From: Roseiarcus sp963742305
GTDB taxonomy: Bacteria > Pseudomonadota > Alphaproteobacteria > Rhizobiales > Beijerinckiaceae
Assembly (NCBI GenBank): GCA_963742305.1
Contig: CAVULN010000051.1
Coordinates: 1-64,000 of the forward strand
Length of the DNA: 64,000 nucleotides
Reading direction: 5' to 3'
A program made the translations under genes and the position numbers. This document shows positions 34,051 to 43,101 of the stretch, piece by piece (positions within the stretch are counted from its first letter, which is position 1; each line of letters begins with the position of its first letter). The notes under the pieces were generated by a model. The model was not told the origin of the DNA, ran no database searches, and worked only from the letters and a program-made list of their open reading frames with translations.

Positions 34051-34236
34051 CGCGATCGCGGCCGGCGGCGTCCGAGCGAGCGCGAGCGACAAGGCGGCGT
34101 CGGTCTCGCCAATCCACCGCAAGCGGACGCGGGGGCCGGCGCCTGTTCCGGGGTTCACGTCGAAACCCGGTCGCCAATGATTCAGGTGGCCTGGACGGCG
34201 TTTGGCGGTTGCATTCAACACGCCATCGCGTCGTCT

Positions 34237-34797
34237 TCAGCCCTGGCCGCGAAGCCGCAGAAGCCGCGATGGAAGGTACTCGACGTCGATGCTGACGCCG
34301 TCCCCGCTCAGCGGGTTCGCGGTGTACACCACGGAGACCGCGAGCTCGAACTGGCTCACGATCGTCAGGAGGGCGATGGTGAGCGGGGCGTCTCCGCCCG
34401 CGGCCGCTCCCAGGAGCAGTTCCGAGATGCGGCAACAATCGTCCATCGTCGCGGCCAGCGGGGGAAGCTTGACGACGTCAACCGGGCGCCCGCGAAGGAG
34501 GGCGGGATCGGCCACGTTGGGCTCGCGCGCCACCACGGCGCCCGAGTTGATCAGGGGCAGGACGACCTTCAAAACCGTCGCGGTCTCGAGGTTGATGTTT
34601 TGGATGTTGACCTCGGTCGCGTACACGCCCGGCCGCGCGCCAGCGGCACAACAGCAGCCGGCGTCAGCTTGCCTGCCGCATACGATCTTCGCGCTATAGA
34701 CAAACAGACCCTCGGCCGCAGCCGATATGGCGCCGAGCTCCTTGAGAAGGGGATGCGACAGGCGGTCAGCGTTCGAGCCTGTGGTGTTGCTAGCCAT
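34237..34797 (-). CDS. Uncharacterised Cys-containing protein
   Basis: 186 residues, not recognised as a named family. It has FVYSAKIVCGRQADAGCCCA, then PGVYATEVNIQNINLETATV and LPPLAATMDDCCRISELLLG. The C-terminal half alternates hydrophobic strands (LTIALLTIVSQFELAVSVVY), suggesting a beta-sandwich. Five or more Cys in CCC and CC clusters could bind metal or form disulfides. No signal peptide is visible. GGAGG lies 4 bases before the ATG. It is a single gene, flanked by a DUF1254 remnant and a gene-poor region of about 1 kb. Confidence 0.55.
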   Translation of the reverse strand: MASNTTGSNADRLSHPLLKELGAISAAAEGLFVYSAKIVCGRQADAGCCCAAGARPGVYATEVNIQNINLETATVLKVVLPLINSGAVVAREPNVADPALLRGRPVDVVKLPPLAATMDDCCRISELLLGAAAGGDAPLTIALLTIVSQFELAVSVVYTANPLSGDGVSIDVEYLPSRLLRLRGQG

Positions 34798-35543
34798 CTC
34801 GACCTCCGTTGTGGGACAGCGGACGGATGAGCGGCGCCTCGACGCGTTGCCTCCCTCGACCTTGCATCTCTCGAGGGGCCGCGCGTCGTCGACCGGACCG
34901 GACGCCTCGCGCCTTCGGGCGCGCCCGAACCTGCCCCGCCGAGTGATGAAGCCGCATGGCCGACTTGGCAATCCGGAGAAATACCTAGCCATCGTTTCCC
35001 AGCCGGAAGCCCACGCGACGTCCGCGAGGTGTCCCAGAAGCGGCGGCATCGGCCCGGAGTTCAAGGGAGAGCTGGCCGCGGGCGTTGGGCTGCGTCGAGC
35101 GGCCCAATTGGCCGGCCTCGCGCGCTCGGGAACGCTGGGTTTCCACGACCTCTGTTCTATTTCGAACCGGCTGTGAAGCCCTTGGCGCGCTTGAGAAAAC
35201 GAGACCTTGACGGGTCGCCTTTCGAGATTCGTGTGGCGGAAAATCAGAATGTATGCCAATATGATTTTGACAATTGGAATAGACGCCTCGGCCGACGAAG
35301 GCCAAACGGACAACAGATAACGATGATACAAAACTTTATCGGCAATTTTCTTCTACGTGTCACGATTTGGTGTATGCTCTATTCACAATCGAGGAGCGTG
35401 GCCAAGCGCGAAATCGGCACAGAGACGGCGCCCCAAGCGAGCGGGACCGCGCGCGAATTGGTCAGAGGACAGACGGCGAAAAGGGTGGCGTCCGAACCAG
35501 TCCGGCCCACTGAGAAGGGCGCGCTTCTCGCCTGGAATCGACG
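34798..35543. other. Gene-poor region with an AT-rich island
   Basis: No gene could be supported over about 750 bases. From roughly 35210 to 35400 the base composition drops sharply in GC compared with the surroundings, which is unusual for this genome and may mark foreign or regulatory DNA. Frames crossing it have no recognisable domain. Confidence 0.4.
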
Positions 35544-35614
35544 CAACCCATTGAAAACCCCTGACTCGGGCGCATAAAACGAATTTTCTGCTAACGATTC
35601 GTTTGGTCTTGTTT
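35544..35614 (+). repeat. Dispersed repeat family 2, copy A
   Basis: It shares with 41439-41519 the start CAACCCATTGAAAA, then CCTGA, ATAAAA, and the end GTTTGGTNTTGTT, in the same order and orientation. Inside it, AAACGAAT (35577-35584) and ATTCGTTT (35597-35604) can form an 8-bp stem. It may be an IS end or a structured intergenic element. Confidence 0.55.
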
Positions 35615-35813
35615 GGGCGACCGCCCGCCGAGCGCTAAGCGTAGCCGCCAAAGGGGGACAGGAGTGGAGGACCTTGAGGACGGGGGCGGGGAGGGCGCCG
35701 GCTTGGACTGTGTGCATAGCAGCATGGAATTGTGCGGCGCAGCAAATGGGAGTATAAGTTGCGCCTGCGGTCTGGGGGGAGAAGCGCTCGGCGAGGGGCG
35801 GACGGAGACAGCG

Positions 35814-35981
35814 ATGCAGCATTTCCATGCCGGAAACCGTCACAAGATCAAGGACGCGCCGCCGAACACCTGGGCGACGGTGCACTTCCGCGACGTCGTC
35901 ACCCGGAGCGAACTCGCGCGCCGCGGCTTTCACCTCGTCGACATGAGCGGCGAAGTCTGGACCATGCGCCGCGAGGGCTAG
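35814..35981 (+). CDS. Small uncharacterised protein (55 residues)
   Basis: Starts MQHFHAGNRHKIKDAPPNTW and continues ATVHFRDVVTRSELARRGFH before ending in MRREG. GGACGGAG is placed 6-10 bases upstream of the ATG. The composition is that of a real soluble protein, with no membrane segment. I do not recognise a family. A longer frame upstream to 35613 has chance-like composition. A dispersed repeat follows 10 bases after the stop. Confidence 0.5.
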   Translation: MQHFHAGNRHKIKDAPPNTWATVHFRDVVTRSELARRGFHLVDMSGEVWTMRREG

Positions 35982-35990
35982 CTACGCACG

Positions 35991-36062
35991 TTTTTAAGGT
36001 CGGAACTAAACAGGGTCGTAACCGACTGAAAACATTAGGGGGCGCCGGTAAAATTACCGCTA
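35991..36062 (+). repeat. Dispersed repeat, copy 2 (about 72 bp)
   Basis: It matches the minus strand of 18468-18541: GGAACTAAAC, a 25-base middle with a few changes, then GGGGGCGCCGGTAAAA and TTACCGCTA. The CGGTAA-AA-TTACCG part is a perfect hairpin in this copy. It lies between the small gene at 35814 and the 3' end of ftsK. Confidence 0.7.
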
Positions 36063-36151
36063 GGCCAGGCGCGCCGCGCCAAACGCGATCCCGAGGGGTC
36101 CTCCCCGAAGGGCTCCGGGGCGGCGCGGCGGCCGCAGCTTCCGGCGCGGCC

Positions 36152-38677
36152 TCATGTCTCATCCAGATCCTCGAACGCGCCCCGGTCGACCCCATTGCCG
36201 ATCAGGATCTCCCGCTTGCCCGAGTGGTTGGGCGCGCTGACCACGCCCTCCTTCTCCATCCGCTCGACCAGTGACGCCGCTTTGTTGTAGCCGACCGAGA
36301 GGCGTCGCTGGATGTAGCTCGTCGACACCTTGCGATCGCGCAGCACGATATTGACCGCGCGGTCGTAGTAGTCGGCGGATTCCTCGGCGTCCATCGAGCC
36401 GGGGGAGGGCAGGGGGGTCTCGTCGTCGTCGTCGCCGCTTCCCTCGTCCTCCTCGGTGATCGCGTACAGGTATTCCGGCGCGCCCTGTTTCTTGAGATGG
36501 GCGACGACCTTCTCGACCTCGGTGTCGGACACGAACGGCCCGTGGACGCGCGAGATGCGCCCGCCCCCCGCCATGTAGAGCATGTCGCCCTGGCCGAGCA
36601 GCTGCTCGGCGCCCTGTTCGCCGAGGATGGTGCGGCTGTCGATCTTGCTCGTCACCTGAAACGAGATGCGGGTCGGGAAATTCGCCTTGATGGTGCCGGT
36701 GATGACGTCGACCGAAGGCCGCTGCGTCGCCATGATGAGGTGGATGCCGGCGGCGCGGGCCATTTGCGCGAGCCTCTGGATCGCGCCCTCGATGTCCTTG
36801 CCGGCGACCATCATGAGGTCGGCCATCTCGTCGACCACCACGACGATATAGGGCAGTTCGTCGAGCGGGATCTCCTCGGACTCGTAGACCGCCTCGCCGG
36901 TTTCGTGGTCGAAGCCGGTCTGGACCGTGCGGGTCAGCGCCTCGCCTCTCGCGAGAGCCTCGGCGACGCGGGCGTTGAAGCCGTCGATGTTGCGCACGCC
37001 CAGTTTCGACATCTTCTTGTAGCGGTCCTCCATCTCGCGGACCGCCCACTTGAGCGCGATGACCGCCTTCTTCGAATCGGTGACGACCGGGGTGAGCAGG
37101 TGCGGGATGCCGTCATAGGCGGACAGTTCGAGCATTTTCGGATCGACCATGATGAGCCGGCATCGCTCGGGCTTCATCCGGTAGAGGAGCGAGAGAATCA
37201 TGGTGTTGATCGCCACCGACTTGCCGGAGCCGGTGGTGCCGGCGACGAGCAGGTGGGGCATGCGGGTCAGGTCGACGATCACCGGCTCGCCGCCGATCGT
37301 CCTGCCGAGCGCGATCGGCAGGCGGTGGTTGGATTTGCCGAAGTCCTCGCTGGCCAGAAGCTCGCGCAGGTAGACGGTGTCGCGGCGCTGGTTCGGCAAT
37401 TCGATGCCGATCGCGTTGCGGCCCTGAACCACTGCGACGCGGGCCGAGACCGCCGACATCGAGCGGGCGATGTCGTCGGCGAGCCCGATCACCCGCGAGG
37501 ACTTGATGCCGGGCGCCGGTTCGAGTTCGTACAGGGCGACCACCGGCCCCGGGCGTACGTTGACGATCTCGCCCTTGACCCCGAAATCGTCGAGGACGCC
37601 TTCGAGGAGCCGCGCGTTCTGCTCGAGCGCGTCCTGCGAAACCTTCAAGCCGACCGATTTCTTCGGCTCTGTCAGCATCGCGATCGGAGGCATGATCCAC
37701 TCGCCGCGCGGCTTCTGCGGGACGCCGCCGGGCGGCCGGGCCGCGGACGGGCGGAGCGGAAGCAAAGGGGCGAGGGGCGCCGCTCCCGCGGACGCGCCTT
37801 GAATGCGAGGGGCGAGAGCGGCGGCGAGACTCGCAACGTCGTCTGAATCTTGGAGGCTCGGCCAGGAGGTCGCGTGCGGCGCGATAGTGGGCGCGCCGCT
37901 CTGTATGGGCGGCGGCTGGCCCGTGGTCCTTGGGCCGCGCCGAACCATCCGGCGCAGCGTCCCCTTTGCTGTGAGAAGAGCGTGGATGACGGCGCCGATT
38001 GACACCATGCCGAAGCTCGGACGGTCCTCGCCTTCTTCGTCGTCGAAACGCGCCAGGGCCTGGGCGCGGGTCCGTCCGCCCGGCTCATCGGGCGCGTCTT
38101 CTGTCAGGCCGCCCGCCGCGCTCCCGGCGCCCGAGGCGGCGGCGAGCCCGAGAATGGCGATGGCGGCGAAAGCGGCGCCAAGCGCGACCGCCGCCCATTG
38201 CGAGACCGGAAGAATGCGGCGTGGGATCGTGAGTACCGCGTCGCCGACCACTCCGCCGAGGCCGGTCGGCAGAGGCCAGCTTCCGGGCGCGGGAAGCAGG
38301 GACGCCAGCGCCGCCGCGGCGATCACGCCAGCGAGATAGAGGCCGGCTTTCAGGCGCGGCCGCCCGAGGCGCCGCTGCGTCAAGAGGCTCCAGCCCCAGA
38401 AGGCGGGGGGGACCAGGAGCGCCGCCGAGGCCAGGCCAATGAATTGCATCACGAGATCGGCGGCGATCGCGCCGGGAGCGCCAAGAAGGTTGTGGATGCG
38501 CGAGCTGGTCGCGTGATTGAGGGAGGGATCGCTGACCGACCAGGTGAGCAGGGCGAGCGTCAGGGCGCCGACGCCAAGAAGCGCGGCGAGGCCGGCGATT
38601 TCAGCCGCCCGCCGCTTCGGGAACTCGCGCACCGGCGCCGGCAGGTGGTCGACAAAGGAGAAGGTCGTGGTGCGCAT
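36152..38677 (-). CDS. ftsK: DNA translocase FtsK
   Basis: 841 residues. Four membrane helices (residues about 25-185) are followed by a Pro/Ala-rich linker and the RecA-like motor: Walker A VAGTTGSGKSVAINTMILSL near residue 480 and Walker B YIVVVVDEMADLMMVAGKDI near 611, with MATQRPSVDVITGTIKANFP after it. A C-terminal gamma winged helix (VSTSYIQRRLSVGYNKAASL) reads KOPS sites. It pumps chromosome DNA at the division septum and activates XerCD recombination at dif. Length and domain order are complete. It is 3' of the amtB terminator on the same strand and is probably transcribed alone. Confidence 0.95.
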   Translation of the reverse strand: MRTTTFSFVDHLPAPVREFPKRRAAEIAGLAALLGVGALTLALLTWSVSDPSLNHATSSRIHNLLGAPGAIAADLVMQFIGLASAALLVPPAFWGWSLLTQRRLGRPRLKAGLYLAGVIAAAALASLLPAPGSWPLPTGLGGVVGDAVLTIPRRILPVSQWAAVALGAAFAAIAILGLAAASGAGSAAGGLTEDAPDEPGGRTRAQALARFDDEEGEDRPSFGMVSIGAVIHALLTAKGTLRRMVRRGPRTTGQPPPIQSGAPTIAPHATSWPSLQDSDDVASLAAALAPRIQGASAGAAPLAPLLPLRPSAARPPGGVPQKPRGEWIMPPIAMLTEPKKSVGLKVSQDALEQNARLLEGVLDDFGVKGEIVNVRPGPVVALYELEPAPGIKSSRVIGLADDIARSMSAVSARVAVVQGRNAIGIELPNQRRDTVYLRELLASEDFGKSNHRLPIALGRTIGGEPVIVDLTRMPHLLVAGTTGSGKSVAINTMILSLLYRMKPERCRLIMVDPKMLELSAYDGIPHLLTPVVTDSKKAVIALKWAVREMEDRYKKMSKLGVRNIDGFNARVAEALARGEALTRTVQTGFDHETGEAVYESEEIPLDELPYIVVVVDEMADLMMVAGKDIEGAIQRLAQMARAAGIHLIMATQRPSVDVITGTIKANFPTRISFQVTSKIDSRTILGEQGAEQLLGQGDMLYMAGGGRISRVHGPFVSDTEVEKVVAHLKKQGAPEYLYAITEEDEGSGDDDDETPLPSPGSMDAEESADYYDRAVNIVLRDRKVSTSYIQRRLSVGYNKAASLVERMEKEGVVSAPNHSGKREILIGNGVDRGAFEDLDET

Positions 38678-38792
38678 CGCTCGCTCGCCGGCCCGACGCA
38701 GAGGAACCGCGCGGCGCCCTTCGCTGACCTTAAGTCGTCTGGAGTTAATGGGGGCCTAACCATAACCCGCCGCCCGACCGTCCTGCGTCCAG

Positions 38793-38820
38793 AAAAAATG
38801 GACGCCCCAAGGGGCGTCCA
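38793..38820 (-). terminator. Rho-independent terminator after glnK-amtB
   Basis: TGGACGCCCC and GGGGCGTCCA form a perfect 10-bp stem with a 2-base loop (TT on the minus strand, AA on the plus strand), followed on the minus strand by TTTTTT. It lies 55 bases past the amtB stop. Confidence 0.9.
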
Positions 38821-38874
38821 AAGTCCGCGGGAGGTGAGAAGCCAGGCAGCGTTTGGCCGCCAGGCGCGGCAGCT

Positions 38875-40347
38875 TCAGTGAACGACTTCGCCGTGCAGGG
38901 CGAGGTCGAGACCGTCGCGCTCGACCTCTTCGGAGACGCGCAGGCCGACGGCGACGTCAACGATCTTCAGGATGATGAAGGTGACGATCGCGTCGTAGAC
39001 GATCACCGTCACAATCCCCTTGATCTGATTGATGAACTGGCCGACGTTGCCCTCCAGGAGGCCGGAGTGGCCGCTGAATTCGCTGACCGCGAACACCCCG
39101 GTCAGGAGCGCGCCGATGATCCCGCCGACCGCATGGACGCCAAAGGCGTCAAGCGCGTCGTCGTAGCCGAACGAGTGCTTGAGGCCGGTCGCGCCCCAGT
39201 AGCAGCCAACGCCACAGGCGATGCCGATCACCAGCGCGCCAACCGGGCCGACGAAGCCCGAAGCCGGCGTGATGGCGACGAGCCCGGCCACTGCGCCCGA
39301 GCAGATGCCGATGACCGTCGGCTTGCCGCGGTGCCCCCATTCGACGAACATCCAGGTCAGCGCCGCGACGGCCGTGGCGATCTGGGTGACGGTCATCGCC
39401 ATGCCGGCCTGCAAGCCTGCGGTGACCGCCGAGCCGGCGTTGAACCCGAACCAGCCGACCCACAGAAGCCCCGCGCCGATGAAGGTCAGAACCATGTTGT
39501 GGCCAGGCGCTGGCGCCTTGCGCTTGCCGAGCAGGAGGCACGACACGAGTCCGGCGACGCCCGCGTTGATGTGGACCACCGTTCCGCCGGCGAAGTCGAG
39601 GACCTGGAAGGCGCCCTGGAAGTTGCCCTTGGAGTCGACGTTGGCCGCGCTCATGAACCCGTCCGGCCCCCAGACCCAGTGGGCGACCGGCGCGTAGACG
39701 AAGATCGCCCACAGGCCGATGAACCACAGCATGGCCGAGAACTTCATCCGTTCGGCGAACGAGCCCGCGATGAGCGCCGGCGTAATGATCGCGAACGTCA
39801 TCTGGAACATCATGTAGACGGTCTCGGGGATCGTTGGCGCGAGAGGATTGGGATTATTCGCCCCGCTCGCCAAGTCGTAATGGATTCCCTGGAGGAACAC
39901 CCGAGAGAACCCGCCTACGAAGGCGCTGCCGCCGGTGAACGCGAGGCTGTAGGTGAGCACGAAGTAGATCACCGTCACCAGCGCGGTGATGGCGAAGCTC
40001 GTCATCACGGTGTCGCCGACGTTCTTCTTGCTGACCATGCCCCCGTAGAAGAGGCCGAGGCCGGGGATGGTCATCATCAGGACCAGCGCGACCGAGGTGA
40101 GCAGCCAGGCGGTGTCGCCGGAATTGCCGGTGCATTTTTCGACCACCGACGCCGAGCAGCTCGGCGGAGCGGCAGGGGCCGCCGGCGCCGCTTGGGCCGC
40201 GGGAGCGGCGGCGGGAGCGGCCGGCGCGGCTTGCGCGGCCGCTGGCGCGGGATTGTCCTCGGCGATCGCGGCGGGCGCGGCGAAGCCAATCAAGAGCGCA
40301 GCCGTCAGCGCCGCCAGAAGGCCGGTCAATTTGCGTAGAAGATTCAT
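38875..40347 (-). CDS. amtB: Ammonium transporter AmtB
   Basis: 490 residues with a signal peptide, an unusual Ala/Pro-rich stretch of about 45 residues, then eleven membrane helices. IPGLGLFYGGMVSKKNVGDT is the first signature. FAGGTVVHINAGVAGLVSCL carries the first pore His and FGVHAVGGIIGALLTGVFA the second. It conducts ammonium into the cell and is closed by GlnK. The PII gene glnK is 85 bases upstream in the same operon, under a sigma-54-type promoter, and a strong terminator follows. ATG 40347 is chosen for the signal peptide start. Confidence 0.94.
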   Translation of the reverse strand: MNLLRKLTGLLAALTAALLIGFAAPAAIAEDNPAPAAAQAAPAAPAAAPAAQAAPAAPAAPPSCSASVVEKCTGNSGDTAWLLTSVALVLMMTIPGLGLFYGGMVSKKNVGDTVMTSFAITALVTVIYFVLTYSLAFTGGSAFVGGFSRVFLQGIHYDLASGANNPNPLAPTIPETVYMMFQMTFAIITPALIAGSFAERMKFSAMLWFIGLWAIFVYAPVAHWVWGPDGFMSAANVDSKGNFQGAFQVLDFAGGTVVHINAGVAGLVSCLLLGKRKAPAPGHNMVLTFIGAGLLWVGWFGFNAGSAVTAGLQAGMAMTVTQIATAVAALTWMFVEWGHRGKPTVIGICSGAVAGLVAITPASGFVGPVGALVIGIACGVGCYWGATGLKHSFGYDDALDAFGVHAVGGIIGALLTGVFAVSEFSGHSGLLEGNVGQFINQIKGIVTVIVYDAIVTFIILKIVDVAVGLRVSEEVERDGLDLALHGEVVH

Positions 40348-40432
40348 GGATTGGACTCCGGAAATGGTGGGAAAGGGGCCGCTCGAAGAGCGCTTGCGAA
40401 AAAGGGAACGCCCGCTTTTCGCTGCGAAATCC

Positions 40433-40771
40433 CTAGAGCGCGTCCTTGTCCTTCTCGCCCGTACGGATCCGAACCGCCAACTCGAGCTCGTAGACAAAGA
40501 TCTTGCCGTCGCCGATTTGCCCGGTGCGCGCGGCCGCAACGATCGCCTCGACCGCCGTGTCGGCCATTTCGGCGCTCACCGCGACTTCGATCTTGAGCTT
40601 GGGAAGGAAGCTCACGGCATATTCGGCGCCGCGATAGATCTCGGTATGCCCCTTCTGCCGCCCGTAGCCCTTGACCTCGGTCACCGTCAGGCCGTGCACC
40701 CCGATGGCGGTGAGCGCATCGCGCACCTCCTCCAGTTTGAACGGCTTTATGATAGCCATTATGATTTTCAT
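40433..40771 (-). CDS. glnK: Nitrogen regulatory PII protein GlnK
   Basis: 112 residues, a complete PII. MKIIMAIIKPFKLEEVRDAL is the start, and TEVKGYGRQKGHTEIYRGAE is the T-loop with the uridylylated Tyr in RGAEYAV. GDGKIFVYELELAVRIRTGE is the C-terminal nucleotide-binding signature. It senses 2-oxoglutarate, ATP and ADP and blocks AmtB when nitrogen is ample. It heads the glnK-amtB operon. The neighbouring frame upstream to 40921 is non-coding. Confidence 0.94.
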   Translation of the reverse strand: MKIIMAIIKPFKLEEVRDALTAIGVHGLTVTEVKGYGRQKGHTEIYRGAEYAVSFLPKLKIEVAVSAEMADTAVEAIVAAARTGQIGDGKIFVYELELAVRIRTGEKDKDAL

Positions 40772-40870
40772 GGATCCTCGCCCCGGTCGTGACGTCAGAG
40801 CGGCGCTCGAATAACGCGGCTCTGCCGTGGTGGAATCGGAACGCGAGCGCGCCCCGCCGGAAACGCGCGT

Positions 40871-40886
40871 AACAAGGCGCGTGCCA
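40871..40886 (-). promoter_or_regulatory. Sigma-54 (RpoN)-type promoter of glnK-amtB
   Basis: On the minus strand TGGCACGCGCCTTGTT matches the -24/-12 consensus TGGCACG-N4-TTGC, with T in place of the final C. It lies 100 bases upstream of glnK. NtrC-type control in low nitrogen is expected; no clear NtrC site was seen. Confidence 0.7.
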
Positions 40887-41164
40887 CCGGCCCCCAGAGG
40901 GTTAACGGATTGAAAGGTCATTCTTATTTGCGGCCGGCCCGACCCGTCTTGCGCGCGTGACCAGCGACAATGGGCGTTTGACTAAAAAATAGGCGCCTAG
41001 GTTCTAATCAAATGCGAGGCGCTTCGTGAGTATCATGCTTTCCCGTGAGAGCGCGAGACGCCGGCAAAACTGGGAAGACGCGAGAATTCGATCGATCGCC
41101 TGGCCTGGGTTGAACAAATGGCTCTTATAGCGTTATCTATTGATTTGGGTGAGACTGGCTCAGA
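40887..41164. other. Intergenic region upstream of glnK
   Basis: 278 bases without a gene. It should contain enhancer sites for the sigma-54 promoter. GCGCCT and AGGCGC (40993-41022) form a 6-bp inverted repeat. Nothing else was recognised. Confidence 0.35.
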
Positions 41165-41449
41165 TTGAGGAGCGATTCGATGCGGGTTGAGGATTTTGCG
41201 GTTTGGCTGTCTGCGATTTCGGGCATGAGCGCGGTGCAGCGCGCTGAGGCGATGGCAGCGCTGGAAAAGGCTGCAGTCGCGGCCGGTCCTTCAACGAAGC
41301 CCAATCGACGTATCGGGCGGCTCTCTCCGTCTGCAGGATGCGATGGCCAGGTTGGGCAGAAGAGCCGAGACGGCGAAAGATCGAGTTGCGACATTCCGGC
41401 TAGAGTGCAGCCGGGGAATTTTTCTTTTTTTTCGGCTGCAACCCATTGA
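41165..41449 (+). mobile_element. IS1595-type transposase N-terminal remnant
   Basis: RIEDFA-like start MRVEDFAVWLSAISGMSAVQ then RAEAMAALEKA is the N-terminal helix pair of IS1595-family (ISSpo3/ISPna2) transposases. The zinc-ribbon and DDE domain that should follow are absent, and the frame continues through unrelated residues to a stop at 41447-41449. It ends with a 7-bp hairpin (GCAGCCG/CGGCTGC, 41407-41439) and dispersed repeat B, which may be the element's end. Confidence 0.55.
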
Positions 41450-41519
41450 AAAGTCCTGATTCCACCAAATAAAATCGCGCAAATTCAAGCTATTTTGCTT
41501 GCTTCTGTTTGGTTTTGTT
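41439..41519 (+). repeat. Dispersed repeat family 2, copy B
   Basis: Same order of blocks as 35544-35614: CAACCCATTGAAAA, CCTGA, ATAAAA, GTTTGGTTTTGTT. Internal CAAGC-TATTTT-GCTTG makes a small stem. It directly follows an IS1595-type remnant and precedes the 3' end of livF. Confidence 0.55.
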
Positions 41520-41552
41520 CCCACGGCAGCGCGCCGGCTCGAGCCTACGAGC

Positions 41553-42251
41553 CTACACCCCGAGATAGCGCTGCAGCAGGCCGGGCTGCGCCTTGATCTC
41601 GGCTGCGGGGCCCTCATGAGCGATATGGCCATTGTTGATGATGTAGACGCGCCCAGCCAACGCGAGCGCCGCGGCCAAATTCTGTTCAACCAGGACGATG
41701 GTCTGACCGCTCCGCGCCAGCTCGCGGCAAGTGTGCACCAGATCCTGGACGATGATCGGAGCGAGCCCCTCGAAAGGCTCGTCGAGCAGGATGATCTTCG
41801 GATCGCGAACCAGCGCGCGTGCGATCGCCAGCATCTGCTGCTCGCCGCCGGAGAGGTCAGTGCCGCGGCTCGTCCGGCGCTCCTTCAAGCGGGGGAACAT
41901 GCTGTAAATGCGTTCGAGCGGCCATTTGTTCTTCGCGGTCAGTCCCGCGAGGATGATGTTCTCTTCGACGTTGAGGCTGCCAAAGATGCGCCGGTCCTCG
42001 TGCACGAGCTGCATGCCGAGACGGGCGATGCTGTGGGCTCGCTCGGCGACGAGCTCGACGCCATCAAGCTTGATGCTGCCCGTGCGCCGCGCGACGACGC
42101 CCATCAGGCTCTTGAGGGTGGTGCTCTTGCCCGCGCCGTTCCTGCCGACGAGCGCCACCGCCTCGTGCTTCTCGACCCGGAGCGAGACATCGAAAAGGAT
42201 ATGGCTGTCGCCGTAGTAGGCGTTGAGCCCGTTGACTTCGAGCAGGCTCAC
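41553..42251 (-). CDS. livF: Branched-chain-type ABC transporter ATPase LivF
   Basis: 232 residues, complete. It has Walker A ALVGRNGAGKSTTLKSLMGV, signature LSGGEQQMLAIARALVRDPK, Walker B ILLDEPFEGLAP and the switch His replaced by Gln in VEQN, as usual for LivF. The start is the GTG at 42251, which overlaps the stop of the livG-type frame by four bases. It is the last gene of the minus-strand transporter operon (binding protein, livH, livM-livG, livF). The imported compound is probably an amino acid or amide; the family alone does not tell. Confidence 0.88.
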   Translation of the reverse strand: MSLLEVNGLNAYYGDSHILFDVSLRVEKHEAVALVGRNGAGKSTTLKSLMGVVARRTGSIKLDGVELVAERAHSIARLGMQLVHEDRRIFGSLNVEENIILAGLTAKNKWPLERIYSMFPRLKERRTSRGTDLSGGEQQMLAIARALVRDPKIILLDEPFEGLAPIIVQDLVHTCRELARSGQTIVLVEQNLAAALALAGRVYIINNGHIAHEGPAAEIKAQPGLLQRYLGV

Positions 42252-42958
42252 GCGGCCTCTCCGTGCACGCCGCCCAGATAGGCCTCCTGCACCTTCGGAT
42301 TGATCTTGATCTCTTCCGGTGTGCCCTCGACCAGCACGCGCCCCTCTTGGAGCACGGTGACGCGGTCCACCAGCTCGAACAGCGAGTCCATGTCATGATC
42401 GATCACGATCATCGTGCGCCCGCGCGCGATGGACTTGAGGAGCGCGACCGTCTCGACCCGCTCCCGCGGGCTCATGCCGGCGAGCGGCTCGTCGAGCAAG
42501 AGCAGGCTCGGCAGGGTCGCGAGCGCGAGCCCGATTTCGAGGCGCCGCTTTTCGCCGTAAGCAAGCTCCGAAACCGGCGAATCGGCCCTGGCCACGAGGT
42601 TGACGAGCGCCAGCGTCCGCTCGACCTGGTCGTCGAGGCGGGGGACGCTGCTGAGGCTTCGGAACAGATCGAGCCTGAACTTGCCGCGGATCTCGCCGAG
42701 CGCCGCGATCGTAAGGTTCTGCCTGACCGTCAGCCGGTCGAAAAGCTGGTTGATCTGGTAGCTCTTGGTGAGCCCAAGCTGGCAGACGTCGCTGACGCTC
42801 ATGCCCGTGATGTCGCGGCCTTCGAACAGGATCTGGCCAGACGTCGGGTGAACCTCGCAGGTGAGCATCTTGAAGAAAGTGCTTTTACGGTTCTCCGATA
42901 ACGCCACGATTTCGCGTGTTGAGGTGAAGTGATGTTGTTGTTGGCGATGAGGCCGCAT
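42248..42958 (-). pseudogene. Tandem copy of the LivG domain lacking Walker A
   Basis: From about residue 27 it repeats the LivG part of the gene at 43102-44948 almost base for base (offset 853 bases), with only a handful of substitutions. It ends normally (EAYLGGVHGEAA). Its first 26 residues are out of frame relative to the other copy: IGPNGAGKSTFF is replaced by VALSENRKSTFF, so no P-loop is encoded. DNA from 42890 to 43035 is a badly indel-ridden copy of 43745-43915. The most likely cause is a false duplication in the assembly. A real duplication followed by decay is the alternative. Confidence 0.7.
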
Positions 42959-43101
42959 AGCGGTGAGGCAGTGCTGAAGGATCGGTGACGTCGGTGCTGG
43001 ACGATGCCGCCGATGGTTTTCGGCTTAAAATAAGGAGCGAGACATCGAAAAGGATATGGCTGTCGCCGTAGTAGGCGTTGAGCCGTTGACTTCGAGCAGG
43101 C

